Positions 43,565 to 52,831 of a stretch of 64,000 nucleotides of DNA are shown one piece after another (position 1 is the stretch's first letter; each line of letters opens with the position of its first letter). A model generated the notes under the pieces. It made no database searches. It was not told the DNA's origin and was given only the letters and a program-made list of their open reading frames with translations. Made by a program: the position numbers and the translations under genes. Source of the DNA: Deefgea chitinilytica (GTDB taxonomy: Bacteria; Pseudomonadota; Gammaproteobacteria; Burkholderiales; Chitinibacteraceae); assembly GCF_016881405.1 (NCBI RefSeq), contig NZ_WOFE01000001.1, positions 868,001 to 932,000 of the forward strand, in the 5' to 3' direction.

Positions 43565-44503
43565 ATGATTGAATTTTTTCATGTAAAACGTGACATCCCG
43601 TTTATGAGCTATGGCAAGCTCACAACGGCGATTTCTTTGCTGACCTTCATTTTGGCGGTCTTTTTCTTGGCGGCGAAAGGCTTAAATTTTGGGATTGAAT
43701 TCACTGGCGGCACAGTCATGGAATTGCGTTACCAAAAGCCTGCCGACTTAACTCAAATTCGTACTCGGGTCGACAGTTTAAAACTAGGGGAAACTCAAGT
43801 TCAGTCAATGGGTACCACGGTTGACGTTATGTTGCGCCTACCAAATATCAAAGACAAAAACAGCGCTCAATTATCTAATTTAGTGCTTGAAGCGCTCAAA
43901 CTTGACCGTAATGATGTTGAATTGCGTAAAGTTGAATTTATTGGACCGTCTGTTGGCGATGAATTATTTAGCCACGGTTTAACTGCACTGGCCTTGGTCT
44001 GCTTAGGGATTATTGCCTATCTAGCGATTCGCTTTGAGTGGCGCTTTGCGGTATCTGCGGTGATTGCGAACATGCATGATGTGGTCATTATTTTGGGTTG
44101 CTTTGCCTTGTTCCAATGGGAATTTAACCTCACTGTATTGGCAGGCATTTTGGCGGTGCTCGGCTATTCGGTGAATGAATCTGTGGTGGTTTTTGACCGT
44201 ATCCGTGAAAACTTTCGCAAGCCCAATTTACGCGGTAAAAGCGTGCCTGAAGTGATTGATAACGCAATCACAACAACGATGAGCCGTACCATTATCACCC
44301 ACGGCTCAACTGAGCTGATGGTGCTATCGATGCTGGTATTTGGTGGCGCGGCATTACACGGCTTTGCAATGGCACTGACCATTGGTATTGTTTTCGGGAT
44401 TTACTCTTCTGTTTTAGTCGCTTCTCCGTTATTGCTGATGTTTGGCGTAACGCGTGACAATATGGTGAAGCCGGTGAAGATTAAAGAAGAAGCAGTCGTT
44501 TAA
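43565..44503 (+). CDS. secF: Protein translocase subunit SecF
   Basis: Partner of SecD; 312 residues, six spans. GLNFGIEFTGGTVMELRYQ (near 42-60) and the pore motif LGYSVNESVVVFDRIRENF (near 198-216) are diagnostic, with TTMSRTIITHGSTELMVL after it. It follows secD closely and is ended by a strong terminator, so yajC-secD-secF is a self-contained operon. Confidence 0.97.
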   Translation: MIEFFHVKRDIPFMSYGKLTTAISLLTFILAVFFLAAKGLNFGIEFTGGTVMELRYQKPADLTQIRTRVDSLKLGETQVQSMGTTVDVMLRLPNIKDKNSAQLSNLVLEALKLDRNDVELRKVEFIGPSVGDELFSHGLTALALVCLGIIAYLAIRFEWRFAVSAVIANMHDVVIILGCFALFQWEFNLTVLAGILAVLGYSVNESVVVFDRIRENFRKPNLRGKSVPEVIDNAITTTMSRTIITHGSTELMVLSMLVFGGAALHGFAMALTIGIVFGIYSSVLVASPLLLMFGVTRDNMVKPVKIKEEAVV

Positions 44504-44528
44504 GTTAATGTCATCCACTTTAAATGAG

Positions 44529-44557
44529 CGCCGACGCACCGCCGTCGGCGTTTTTTT
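44529..44557 (+). terminator. Terminator of the secDF operon
   Basis: CGCCGACG (44529-44536), loop CACCGC, CGTCGGCG (44543-44550), then seven T. It lies 25 bp after the secF stop. Confidence 0.93.
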
Positions 44558-44580
44558 GCTAATTCACTGAGAAACTGATT

Positions 44581-45216
44581 ATGGAATTTCTAGATCTATT
44601 TTTGCATCTTGATGTTGTACTAAAAGATATGGTGACAACCTATGGTATTTGGATTTATGTCATCTTATTTCTCGTGATTTTTTGTGAAACGGGACTAGTT
44701 GTAACTCCTTTTTTACCTGGGGATTCATTGCTCTTCGTGGCAGGGATGATTGCTGCATCAGGCGCATTAAATGTACATCTGTTATTTCTAATTTTATTGG
44801 TTGCCGCTGTTCTAGGGGATGCTATCAATTACACAATTGGCAAATATTTCGGACATAAATTATTTGCTAATAAAGAGTCGAAAATATTCCGCCCAGAATA
44901 CCTCACCAAAACACATGATTTCTTTGAAAAATATGGTGGAAAAACAATTATTATTGCCCGTTTTGTTCCAATCGTGCGTACATTTGCCCCTTTCGTTGCC
45001 GGTATGGCAGCAATGACGTATAGAAAATTCGCTTTTTACAATGTAACAGGTGCACTACTTTGGGTTGGATCGCTACTGTATGCAGGTTATTTATTAGGTG
45101 GTATTACCTTCATCCAAAAAAATCTGACTGCAATCATTCTTGGTATTATCTTTATCTCGATTTTGCCTGGCATTATTGAAGTTGCAAAACATAAATTAAG
45201 CAAGGTCAAAGCATGA
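44581..45216 (+). CDS. DedA family membrane protein
   Basis: A 211-residue inner-membrane protein of the DedA/VTT family, proposed to flip undecaprenyl-phosphate or phospholipids. Family motifs: [20 protein letters not shown] (near 35-54), with the re-entrant-loop acidic residue, then [12 protein letters not shown] and [25 protein letters not shown] split as [12 protein letters not shown] and [15 protein letters not shown] (conserved Arg pair, near 123-137). Four or five spans. It overlaps bioC by 4 bp (ATGA), an unusual pairing that makes it the first gene of the dedA-bioC-bioD-SCO run. Confidence 0.92.
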   Translation: MEFLDLFLHLDVVLKDMVTTYGIWIYVILFLVIFCETGLVVTPFLPGDSLLFVAGMIAASGALNVHLLFLILLVAAVLGDAINYTIGKYFGHKLFANKESKIFRPEYLTKTHDFFEKYGGKTIIIARFVPIVRTFAPFVAGMAAMTYRKFAFYNVTGALLWVGSLLYAGYLLGGITFIQKNLTAIILGIIFISILPGIIEVAKHKLSKVKA

Positions 45217-46106
45217 TTGAACCGTTTTACAACGAGAAAGAACTAATTCGAGAGTCGTTTGACCGTGCCGCAGCAACATACGACGCGGCTGCCGTGCTAC
45301 AAAAAGAAGTCGTTGAACGCTTGTTTGAACGCCTCACATTAATCAATTTACAACCTCAAGTCATACTCGATGCCGGCAGCGGTACCGGCGCAGCAAGTCA
45401 GCTTCTAAAAGAACGCTATCGTAACGCACAATTTATTGAACTCGACTTAGCGTTCAATATGCTAAAAACAGCGCAGGCCAAAACCAGCGGGCTTAAAAAA
45501 TGGCTGTCATTTTTGGATAGTAATAAGTCCGCTGCGGTATGTGCTGATATTGAACACATTCCACTCGCCAATGAGTCGGTCGATTTAATATGGTCTAGCC
45601 TCACTATTCAATGGTGCAATACCCCAGATGCTGCGTTTAAAGAATTTGCTCGGATTTTAAAACCCGGTGGCGTGGTTATTTTTTCTTCCTTGGGGCCAGA
45701 CACCCTCAAAGAATTACGTGCTGCATTTAAAGGTGTTGATGAACACGAGCATGTTAACCAGTTCATTGATATGCATGATCTGGGGGACGCCTTAGTCGCG
45801 CACGGCTTAACGATGCCTGTAATGGATATGGAATACATCACAATGACCTATCCTAGCGTCAAAGCGGTGATGCATGACCTCAAGCACATTGGTGCCAGTA
45901 ATAAAATGAATGGTCGTCGCAATAGCTTGCTCGGAAAATCGGCTTGGCAAAAAATTCAATCCCAATATGAGAACTTTCGCCATAACGGTGTACTACCGTG
46001 CACCTACGAAGTCGTATATGGGCATGCTTGGAAACCAGCCAACAAGCCTGCTGCGCTTGCCGACGGTCGCCAAATTATCGAATTTCGTCCTAGAGAGCGT
46101 TCATAA
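45213..46106 (+). CDS. bioC: Malonyl-ACP O-methyltransferase BioC
   Basis: BioC methylates malonyl-ACP so that it can enter fatty acid synthesis as the biotin precursor. 297 residues; the N-terminal [20 protein letters not shown] (near 10-29) is typical of BioC, the SAM motif is [14 protein letters not shown] (near 52), and [20 protein letters not shown] and [18 protein letters not shown] follow. It starts within the dedA stop and its own stop overlaps the bioD ATG by 1 bp. BioH is not next to it, though an unassigned alpha/beta hydrolase is at 61355. Confidence 0.94.
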   Translation: MIEPFYNEKELIRESFDRAAATYDAAAVLQKEVVERLFERLTLINLQPQVILDAGSGTGAASQLLKERYRNAQFIELDLAFNMLKTAQAKTSGLKKWLSFLDSNKSAAVCADIEHIPLANESVDLIWSSLTIQWCNTPDAAFKEFARILKPGGVVIFSSLGPDTLKELRAAFKGVDEHEHVNQFIDMHDLGDALVAHGLTMPVMDMEYITMTYPSVKAVMHDLKHIGASNKMNGRRNSLLGKSAWQKIQSQYENFRHNGVLPCTYEVVYGHAWKPANKPAALADGRQIIEFRPRERS

Positions 46107-46825
46107 TGGCGCTGCGTTTCTTTATCACAGGTACAGATACCGATATTGGTAAAACCGTCGCCAGCGCACAGCTAATTCGCGGTTTTGCGCAAATGGGTTA
46201 CAAAACGATAGGTATGAAGCCAGTAGCCTCAGGCTGCGAGCGCTCTAACGATATACTGCTTAACGTCGATGTCGCATCGCATTGTCGTGCAAGTAATATT
46301 AGTGCGCCGTTGGACTTAATCAATCCTTACCGTTTTGTCCCTGCGATTTCGCCGCATTTGGCCGCTCGCGATGCCAACGTTGAAATTCATATTTCACACC
46401 TAGTTGACTGCGCCGAGCAACTTAGCAATTTAGCCGAGGTAGTTATCATTGAGGGCGCAGGAGGCTGGTATGCGCCCATTTCAGATCAAAACACCATTGC
46501 AGACCTCGCTACCGCGCTAGCAGCCCCCGTGATTATGGTGGTCGGGATGCGCTTAGGATGTTTGAATCACGCGCAATTAACGATCGATGCGATTGAACAA
46601 CGCGGCTTGATTGTGGCAGGTTGGATTGCAAACTGCATTGACCCCGCTTTTGATCGCTACGAAGACAACCTGGCCTATTTGAAAAAGCATATTAGTGCAC
46701 CATTATTGGCCGAATTAGCTTACGATGAAGGCGCAGTCAATTTTGCATTAAATGCATCTGCGATTGAGTTGTTAACTGCAAATTTAGCCATTAATCAACC
46801 AATCATCGCAGAGTCTCATATATGA
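46106..46825 (+). CDS. bioD: Dethiobiotin synthetase BioD
   Basis: Closes the ureido ring of 7,8-diaminopelargonic acid to make dethiobiotin, using ATP and CO2. 239 residues with P-loop FITGTDTDIGKTVASAQL (near 5-22), KPVASGCE, EGAGGWYAPIS (near 115) and VGMRLGCLNHAQLT. Start ATG shares its first base with the bioC stop, and the stop overlaps the next gene by 4 bp, so expression is tightly coupled. Confidence 0.96.
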   Translation: MALRFFITGTDTDIGKTVASAQLIRGFAQMGYKTIGMKPVASGCERSNDILLNVDVASHCRASNISAPLDLINPYRFVPAISPHLAARDANVEIHISHLVDCAEQLSNLAEVVIIEGAGGWYAPISDQNTIADLATALAAPVIMVVGMRLGCLNHAQLTIDAIEQRGLIVAGWIANCIDPAFDRYEDNLAYLKKHISAPLLAELAYDEGAVNFALNASAIELLTANLAINQPIIAESHI

Positions 46826-47421
46826 TTTTCTTTATATCTAAATCGTCAAAATCGATCATTAAAGTCATTTTATTATTCGTCACCTGTATTTCACTGTTTG
46901 CTTGCAGCCGACCTGCTTTTCAAGGCGCTGATATCAGCAATGGTCCTATCGGTGGTTCATTTACTTTGACTGACCACCACGGAAAATTACGTCATAGTGA
47001 CGATTTTAAAGGCAAAGTGGTGGTGCTCTTTTTTGGTTTTACCCAATGCCCCGACGTATGCCCAACGACAATGTCGGAACTAAAATCCACAATGGAACAA
47101 TTAGGCGAGCAAGCGAAAAATGTACAGGTGCTCTTTGTTTCAGTAGATCCAGAGAGAGACACCAAAGAAATCTTGTCAGAATATGTTCCGGCGTTTCATC
47201 CTAATTTTTTAGGATTGAATGGAAACCCAGAACAACTTGAGCAAATTACTAAAAAATTTCGTATCATTTACCAAAAGCAAGCGCAAGGTGATAGCTATAC
47301 CATGGATCATAGTGCTGCAAGTTATTTAATAGATAAAACGGGTAAAACTCGGGTCATGGTAAATTACGGAGCTGGATCTTCTGTATTTACGCACGATATT
47401 AAACTTTTACTTGCCGAATAA
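46822..47421 (+). CDS. SCO1/SenC family copper chaperone lipoprotein
   Basis: A 199-residue thioredoxin-fold protein for copper delivery to cytochrome oxidase (CuA) or thiol reduction. The N-terminus has a basic-hydrophobic signal ending in the lipobox SLFAC (Cys near 28). The copper site is CPDVCPTTM (near 80) and the distant His is in YTMDHSAASYLID (near 158). It overlaps bioD by 4 bp although the functions are not related. No cytochrome oxidase gene is in the window. Confidence 0.93.
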   Translation: MIFFISKSSKSIIKVILLFVTCISLFACSRPAFQGADISNGPIGGSFTLTDHHGKLRHSDDFKGKVVVLFFGFTQCPDVCPTTMSELKSTMEQLGEQAKNVQVLFVSVDPERDTKEILSEYVPAFHPNFLGLNGNPEQLEQITKKFRIIYQKQAQGDSYTMDHSAASYLIDKTGKTRVMVNYGAGSSVFTHDIKLLLAE

Positions 47422-47438
47422 TAAGTTTGGAATAAAAA

Positions 47439-48200
47439 ATGTCAGCAGAAACAAATGGCGGCGTCGCTCCAATTAGTGAAAATGAAGATATTGCGCCCTA
47501 CCGCATTACAGCGCACATGGAAATTGCATTCGTCTTACGTAGCCTTGCTCAAAATAATGTCAACTTGGGCATTTATTTCAATGCTGGGCGCGATATGATG
47601 CTGTCTCGAGTGTTAAATGTTGATAGCAAAACTAAAGAGTTCATTATTGATGTTGGTGGACATGCGCCAACTAACCATGCGATTACTGAGGCTAACCGAA
47701 TTTTATTTGTCACCGCACTAGATGGCGTAAAGGTGCAATTTTCGGTCACCCGTGCTGTCTTGAGTAAATTTGAAGGCAAGCCAGCATTTATTATTCCATT
47801 CCCCGATGATTTAATTAAACTTCAGCGCCGTGAATTCTTTCGACTCCTTACCCCCATTACTAACCCATTAACTTGTGATTTAACACTACCTAACGGCGAG
47901 AAAACTCAACTCGAGTTACACGACATCTCTTTAGGTGGTGCTGGCATTTGGCTTAAAGATGAGCAGCATAATCAATTGCCAGCTGGCACAGTGATTCAAA
48001 ACGCATTTTTCGACTTTGCTGCCGCAGGTACAGCTAAGCTGAATATTGAAATACGCTCAACTCATCCGATCACAATGGCGCATGGTAAAGTACGTTGGCT
48101 AGCTGGCGTTCGCTATATTGATTTACCACGCAATATTGAAGCTAGTTTGCAAAAATTAATGACTCATTTAGAGCGTGAGCGTAAAGCCTTAATTGGTTAG
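47439..48200 (+). CDS. YcgR-like flagellar brake protein with PilZ domain
   Basis: A cyclic-di-GMP receptor that slows flagellar rotation in the YcgR family. 253 residues: an N-terminal YcgR domain (about 20-125: ITAHMEIAFVLRSLAQNNVN) and a C-terminal PilZ domain (about 127-245) with QRREFFRLLTP (RxxxR) and LHDISLGGAGIWLKD (D/NxSxxG), the c-di-GMP binding motifs. It lies 17 bp after the SCO gene on the same strand. No flagellar genes are in the window. Confidence 0.9.
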   Translation: MSAETNGGVAPISENEDIAPYRITAHMEIAFVLRSLAQNNVNLGIYFNAGRDMMLSRVLNVDSKTKEFIIDVGGHAPTNHAITEANRILFVTALDGVKVQFSVTRAVLSKFEGKPAFIIPFPDDLIKLQRREFFRLLTPITNPLTCDLTLPNGEKTQLELHDISLGGAGIWLKDEQHNQLPAGTVIQNAFFDFAAAGTAKLNIEIRSTHPITMAHGKVRWLAGVRYIDLPRNIEASLQKLMTHLERERKALIG

Positions 48201-48298
48201 TTTTTCTATAACGGATGGCAATATGCCCACGAACATATCGTGCGTGCCGTTAATCGCAAAAATTTTGATGACTGTTTAATTCTGAGGCGAATGAGCTC

Positions 48299-50179
48299 AT
48301 GCACAAACCTAATCAATTTGATCTTTTTCGTCAACAAAGATTTTTGCCTTTATTTCTAACCCAATTTTCAGGGGCATTTAACGATAATTTATTTAAAAAT
48401 GCTTTTTTAGTGTTAATCGCATTTCATGGTTTATCGACCGCGGGCTTAAATGCAGCTACTTTAGTAAATATGGCCGCAGGCGTTTTTATCTTGCCGTTTT
48501 TTTTATTCTCAACGCTAGCTGGACAGCTTGCAGAAAAATACGATAAGGCCACGCTCGCTCAATGGATCAAATTACTTGAAATTGCAATTATGATTGTTGC
48601 GGGCATTGGCTTTATTTGGCACAGTGCCGCACTCTTAATGAGTTGCTTATTTCTAATGGGCGTTCATTCAGCACTCTTTGGTCCGCTAAAATATTCAGTA
48701 TTACCCCAATATTTACAAGAAAATGAAATCTTAGGTGGCAATGGGCTCATTGAAATGGGAACATTTATTGCCATTTTATTAGGCCAAATCGCAGGTACGC
48801 TACTAGTACAACATCAACCGCACGGAGAAACTTTGGTGGTTTGGGCTTGTGTTGCGGTCGCGATCTTAGGCTATTGCTTTAGTCGTGCAATGCCATCGGC
48901 ACCACCGACTGCGCCTGACTTGAAAATCGGTTGGAATATTTTTTCTGAAACCAGCAAAATATTATCCCATGTTAGAAAAAATAAAACCGTTTTTAATAGT
49001 CTACTTGGTATTTCATGGTTTTGGTTTTTTGGCTCGATTTATCTCACACAATTTCCAAATTTTGCCAAAGACACTCTCCATGGTGATGCCACGGTTTACA
49101 CTTTGCTAATGACTATTTTTTCATTGGGCGTGGGGATTGGCTCTGTTCTGTGTGAAAAACTATCAGACTCTAAAGTCGAGTTGGGTTTAGTACCATTTGG
49201 CTCAATTGGGCTCTCTATTTTTGCGATTGATTTGTTTTTTGCCTCTGCAAACCTAGCCGGCACATTGCAAACTGCTCAATCATTCCTGATGGCAGCTTCA
49301 CACTGGCGAATTATTATTGACTTATTTTTAATTGGTGTGTTTGGTGGTATTTTTATTGTACCACTCTATGCCTTAATTCAAATTCGAACTGAGCGTGAAT
49401 TTACCTCTCGTGCAATTGCTGCAAATAATATTCTAAACTCATTCTTTATGGTGATTGCAGCTGGCATGAGTATTGTTTTGCTTAATGCTGGGTTAACAGT
49501 AAGAGAGCTGTTATTAGTTGCAGGTATTTTAAATATTTTTGTGGCTATTTATATTTACACTTTAATCCCTGAATTTTTAATGCGATTTATCGTCTGGATT
49601 TTAACCCATACACTCTATCGTATTCAAAAAACTGGATTTGAACATATTCCAGAACAAGGTGCGGTTGTTTTAGCCTGTAATCACGTTAGCTTTATGGATG
49701 CTATGGTATTGGCTGGCGCAATTCGCCGCCCGATACGTTTTGTCATGGATCATCAAATTTATAATCTGCCCGTGATGAATTTCATTTGCCGCACAGCAAA
49801 TGCGATACCAATTGCGCCCACTAAAGAAAGCGCAGAAATGAAAGACTCCGCGTTTGCCGCAATTGCCCAAGCGCTAGAGAATGGTGAAGTCGTCGCCATT
49901 TTTCCTGAAGGACGAATCACCCGCACCGGAGAAATAAATCGCTTTATGCCGGGAATTGAAAGAATCATCAGAACGACGCCAGTCCCTGTTGTTCCGATGG
50001 CATTGCAAGGGTTATGGGGTAGCTTCTTTAGTCGTAAAGACGGTGCGGCCATGATGAAAATGCCACGCGGTATTTTCTCTAAGATTGGGATTGTGGTTGG
50101 TGAGCCGATTGCAGCGTCAAACGTCAACCGTCAAGACTTAGAAAACACCATTCGACAGTTACGAGGTGATTGGAAATAA
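48299..50179 (+). CDS. LplT-like MFS transporter fused to a PlsC acyltransferase
   Basis: 626 residues. The N-terminal part (about 1-420) is a 12-span MFS protein starting FLPLFLTQFSGAFNDNLFKN, typical of lysophospholipid flippases (LplT). The C-terminal part (about 435-626) is a 1-acyl-glycerol-3-phosphate acyltransferase with NHVSFMDAMVL (HX4D), FPEGRITRTGEINRF and MALQGLWGSFFS. Together they would import lysophospholipid and re-acylate it. The third Aas domain, an acyl-ACP synthetase, is absent here and in the adjacent genes. Confidence 0.92.
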   Translation: MHKPNQFDLFRQQRFLPLFLTQFSGAFNDNLFKNAFLVLIAFHGLSTAGLNAATLVNMAAGVFILPFFLFSTLAGQLAEKYDKATLAQWIKLLEIAIMIVAGIGFIWHSAALLMSCLFLMGVHSALFGPLKYSVLPQYLQENEILGGNGLIEMGTFIAILLGQIAGTLLVQHQPHGETLVVWACVAVAILGYCFSRAMPSAPPTAPDLKIGWNIFSETSKILSHVRKNKTVFNSLLGISWFWFFGSIYLTQFPNFAKDTLHGDATVYTLLMTIFSLGVGIGSVLCEKLSDSKVELGLVPFGSIGLSIFAIDLFFASANLAGTLQTAQSFLMAASHWRIIIDLFLIGVFGGIFIVPLYALIQIRTEREFTSRAIAANNILNSFFMVIAAGMSIVLLNAGLTVRELLLVAGILNIFVAIYIYTLIPEFLMRFIVWILTHTLYRIQKTGFEHIPEQGAVVLACNHVSFMDAMVLAGAIRRPIRFVMDHQIYNLPVMNFICRTANAIPIAPTKESAEMKDSAFAAIAQALENGEVVAIFPEGRITRTGEINRFMPGIERIIRTTPVPVVPMALQGLWGSFFSRKDGAAMMKMPRGIFSKIGIVVGEPIAASNVNRQDLENTIRQLRGDWK

Positions 50180-50216
50180 ATATATAAATAAAATAGCGTC
50201 TGAATTCGTCGTTTTT

Positions 50217-50705
50217 TTATTTCTCTATCAATTTCATATGCATTTGATTATTTTGAGTGCGAATATCAAAATGTTTAATTATATTCATCCCCAGCAATAC
50301 TTCGTCCCCCAAATTGGGAACGACACCAATCGGTACATTTTTAAATTCAAATGGACCGAAAATCAGGCTATCTAATACGGATTGATAGCCTTGCACCGGC
50401 CCATTCGCGGTGTTGGCAATAAATTGCTCACCTTTGACCAAACCAATTCGTTCAGCCAGTGCTTGGTTTATGGTCATCGCCGTGGCGCCGGTATCAAGTA
50501 ACAACACCACGGGCTCGCCGTTCATTTGAGCCGCTAATCGATAATGCCCATCCTTAGCTCTTGTCAGTGTGATTTCGCGCTGCTGACCCGATTGACTAAT
50601 TTGCATTTGAGGGTGGTACTGATGAGCAATGAACTGCGTAAATCCAAAATAGATTAGCAGTAAAACCAAGCCCCAGACCAAGGCGATAGACCAAGTAGAT
50701 CGCAT
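50217..50705 (-). CDS. Membrane-anchored retropepsin-like aspartic protease
   Basis: 162 residues with one N-terminal span (STWSIALVWGLVLLLIYFGF) and a single-lobe aspartic protease domain: LLLDTGATAMTINQALAERI (catalytic DTGA, near 79) and LLGMNIIKHFDI near the end. It belongs to the TIGR02281-type clan AA proteases, which act as dimers in the periplasm. Substrate unknown. It is convergent with the MFS-PlsC gene and lies after the ABC-F gene, separated by a hairpin. Confidence 0.85.
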   Translation of the reverse strand: MRSTWSIALVWGLVLLLIYFGFTQFIAHQYHPQMQISQSGQQREITLTRAKDGHYRLAAQMNGEPVVLLLDTGATAMTINQALAERIGLVKGEQFIANTANGPVQGYQSVLDSLIFGPFEFKNVPIGVVPNLGDEVLLGMNIIKHFDIRTQNNQMHMKLIEK

Positions 50706-50716
50706 AGGCTCCTTAC

Positions 50717-50763
50717 AGTATTGTCTTCTAGGCTATATTTAGCAATACCTAGAAGGAAATACT
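50717..50763. repeat. Long hairpin between the ABC-F and retropepsin genes
   Basis: AGTATTGTCTTCTAGG (50717-50732) pairs with CCTAGAAGGAAATACT (50748-50763), two mismatches, 15-nt loop with GCTA/TAGC inside. It begins next to the ABC-F stop and covers the whole gap, a likely terminator for the ABC-F gene. The AGTATT/AATACT ends resemble the other hairpins listed. Confidence 0.6.
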
Positions 50764-50765
50764 TA

Positions 50766-52688
50766 TTAAAAAACTAAATTTTCAATCTCGTTGCTCAATA
50801 TCATCCAGGCCGTTTCCTGCTCTGCCATTTTTTCCTTTAATTGCAGCTCATTGGCAAGAATTTTCTGTAAATCTTCCTTGCGCGCGGGACTGTACAAGCT
50901 TTCCTCCGCTAAACTTGCCGTAATCGCGTTTTGCTCAAGCGAAATACGCGCCATCTCAGCCTCAATGCGCGCTAGTTGTTTTTCTAATGGCTTACGGGCA
51001 TTTGCAAGTTTCTGGCGAGCGTCGGCCTCAAGGCGTTTTTGCTCTTTGCGATTGATGCTCGTCGCGACTTGATTTACCGCTTGCATCGCATTGGCAGCCG
51101 ACTTATCCACGCTGCGTTTTTCCTGACTATAACGCGCATAGTCATCCAAATCCCCATCAAATGGCGCAATCCTGCCATCTTCGATTAGCCAAAAATCATC
51201 TACGGTTGCGCGCAAGATGTGCCTATCATGCGAAACAACAATTAAAGCGCCATTGAAATCTTGCAAAGCAAAAGTCAGTGCCTCGCGCATTTCAATATCC
51301 AAATGATTGGTAGGCTCATCCAGTAATAGTAAATTAGGCTTTTGCCAAATCAACAGCGCCAAAGCTAAGCGTGCTTTTTCTCCACCAGAGAACGGGGCAA
51401 TTGGACTTAGCGCCATCGGACCTTGAAAATTAAAACCGCCCAAGAAATTACGCAGTTCTTGCTCACGTGCCGTCGGGTCGATTTTTTGCATATGCCAAAG
51501 CGGCGACTCATCAATTCGCAGATATTCAAGTTGGTGCTGGGCGAAATAACCAATTTTTAGCCCTTTACCTTCGGTTCGAATACCTGATAACAAAGCTTGC
51601 TCACCAGCCAACGCACGGATAAAGGTTGATTTGCCAGCACCATTAACGCCAAGCAAGCCAAGTCGCGCCGAGTTATCGATGCTTAAATTCATTTGCGTCA
51701 AAATCGGTTTATCGATGCTGTAGCCCGCCGCGGCCTTTTCTAAGTGCACCAGCGGATTTGGGCTTGAGTCAGGCTCACGAAAAGAAAAACTAAATGGAGA
51801 ATCGACGTGCGCCGCGGCAATTTTTTCCATTTTTTCCAGCGTTTTAACCCGACTTTGTGCTTGTTTGGCTTTACTGGCCTTGGCCTTGAAACGTGTAATG
51901 AAACTCTCTAAATGGGCAATTTGCCGTTGTTGTTTATCAAAAGCCTGTGCTTGTTGTGCTAAGCGCTCAGCGCATTGATTTTCAAAGTCTTCGTAAGTGC
52001 CGGTATAAACGGTGAGTTGCGCATTATCGACGTGTAAAATTTGTTTCACAGTACTATTAAGAAAATCGCGATCATGAGAAATGATCAATAACATTCCTTG
52101 ATAGCTTTTCAACCACTCTTCCAGCCAAACCACCGTCTCCAAATCCAAGTGATTGGTTGGTTCGTCAAGCAGCAAAAGATCGGAGCGGCACATTAATGCT
52201 TGTGCCAAATTGAGCCGCATGCGCCAACCCCCAGAAAAACTTGAGACCGGTTTTGTATTTTCTTCAAGAGAAAACCCTAAACCCGCTAATAATTTTGCCG
52301 CGCGTGCTGGTGCGGTATAGCCATCAATGGCATCTAAGCGGGCGTAAAGCTCGCCGTGTGTCATGCCATCATGATCATCAGCGCCAATTGCATTAATTTC
52401 AGCTTCGATTTTGCGTAATTCAACGTCGCCATCGAGCACATAATCCAGCGCTGAACAGGGCAAAGCCGGTGTTTCCTGTGCTACATGGGCAATAGCAACC
52501 CGAGGTGGCATTTCTAAATCACCTTCATCGGCGTGAATTTCATCACGCAACAAGGCAAAAAAACTGGATTTACCCGCGCCATTTGCACCAACAATCCCGG
52601 TTTTCGAGCCGGGCTGCAGCGTGAGTTCAACGCGATTAAGAAGCACCTTGGTGCCGCGACGGAGAGTGAGGGATTTAAGTCGTATCAT
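50766..52688 (-). CDS. yheS: ABC-F family ATPase (YheS type)
   Basis: A soluble twin-ATPase of the ABC-F class, ribosome-associated translation factors. 640 residues. First cassette: GIVGANGAGKSSFFALLRDE (near 32), FSGGWRMRLNLAQAL and LLLDEPTNHLDLE. Linker with KAKASKAKQAQSRVKTLEKM. Second cassette: GLLGVNGAGKSTFIRAL (near 345), FSGGEKARLALALL and LLLDEPTNHLDIE. A C-terminal coiled coil follows (about 535-640). The VNQETPALP-like segment (VAQETPALPCSALDYVLDGD) matches YheS better than Uup. Confidence 0.93.
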   Translation of the reverse strand: MIRLKSLTLRRGTKVLLNRVELTLQPGSKTGIVGANGAGKSSFFALLRDEIHADEGDLEMPPRVAIAHVAQETPALPCSALDYVLDGDVELRKIEAEINAIGADDHDGMTHGELYARLDAIDGYTAPARAAKLLAGLGFSLEENTKPVSSFSGGWRMRLNLAQALMCRSDLLLLDEPTNHLDLETVVWLEEWLKSYQGMLLIISHDRDFLNSTVKQILHVDNAQLTVYTGTYEDFENQCAERLAQQAQAFDKQQRQIAHLESFITRFKAKASKAKQAQSRVKTLEKMEKIAAAHVDSPFSFSFREPDSSPNPLVHLEKAAAGYSIDKPILTQMNLSIDNSARLGLLGVNGAGKSTFIRALAGEQALLSGIRTEGKGLKIGYFAQHQLEYLRIDESPLWHMQKIDPTAREQELRNFLGGFNFQGPMALSPIAPFSGGEKARLALALLIWQKPNLLLLDEPTNHLDIEMREALTFALQDFNGALIVVSHDRHILRATVDDFWLIEDGRIAPFDGDLDDYARYSQEKRSVDKSAANAMQAVNQVATSINRKEQKRLEADARQKLANARKPLEKQLARIEAEMARISLEQNAITASLAEESLYSPARKEDLQKILANELQLKEKMAEQETAWMILSNEIENLVF

Positions 52689-52762
52689 AGGGCGTGATTC
52701 TAACAGAGCTCTGCCTGTTGACCGAGCTAGAACTAAGCAAAATCAGTTTATCGGTAACAAAA

Positions 52763-52787
52763 ACGGATACCTGAGTTAGGTATCCGT
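52763..52787 (-). terminator. Terminator of the DUF1631 gene
   Basis: ACGGATACCT (52763-52772), loop GAGTT, AGGTATCCGT (52778-52787), a perfect 10-bp stem. On the minus strand it is followed by TTTTG. It lies 45 bp past the DUF1631 stop and upstream of the ABC-F start. Confidence 0.8.
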
Positions 52788-52831
52788 CAAAAAGCATTGA
52801 TTATTATGACCTGCAACCAAATACAGCAAGA

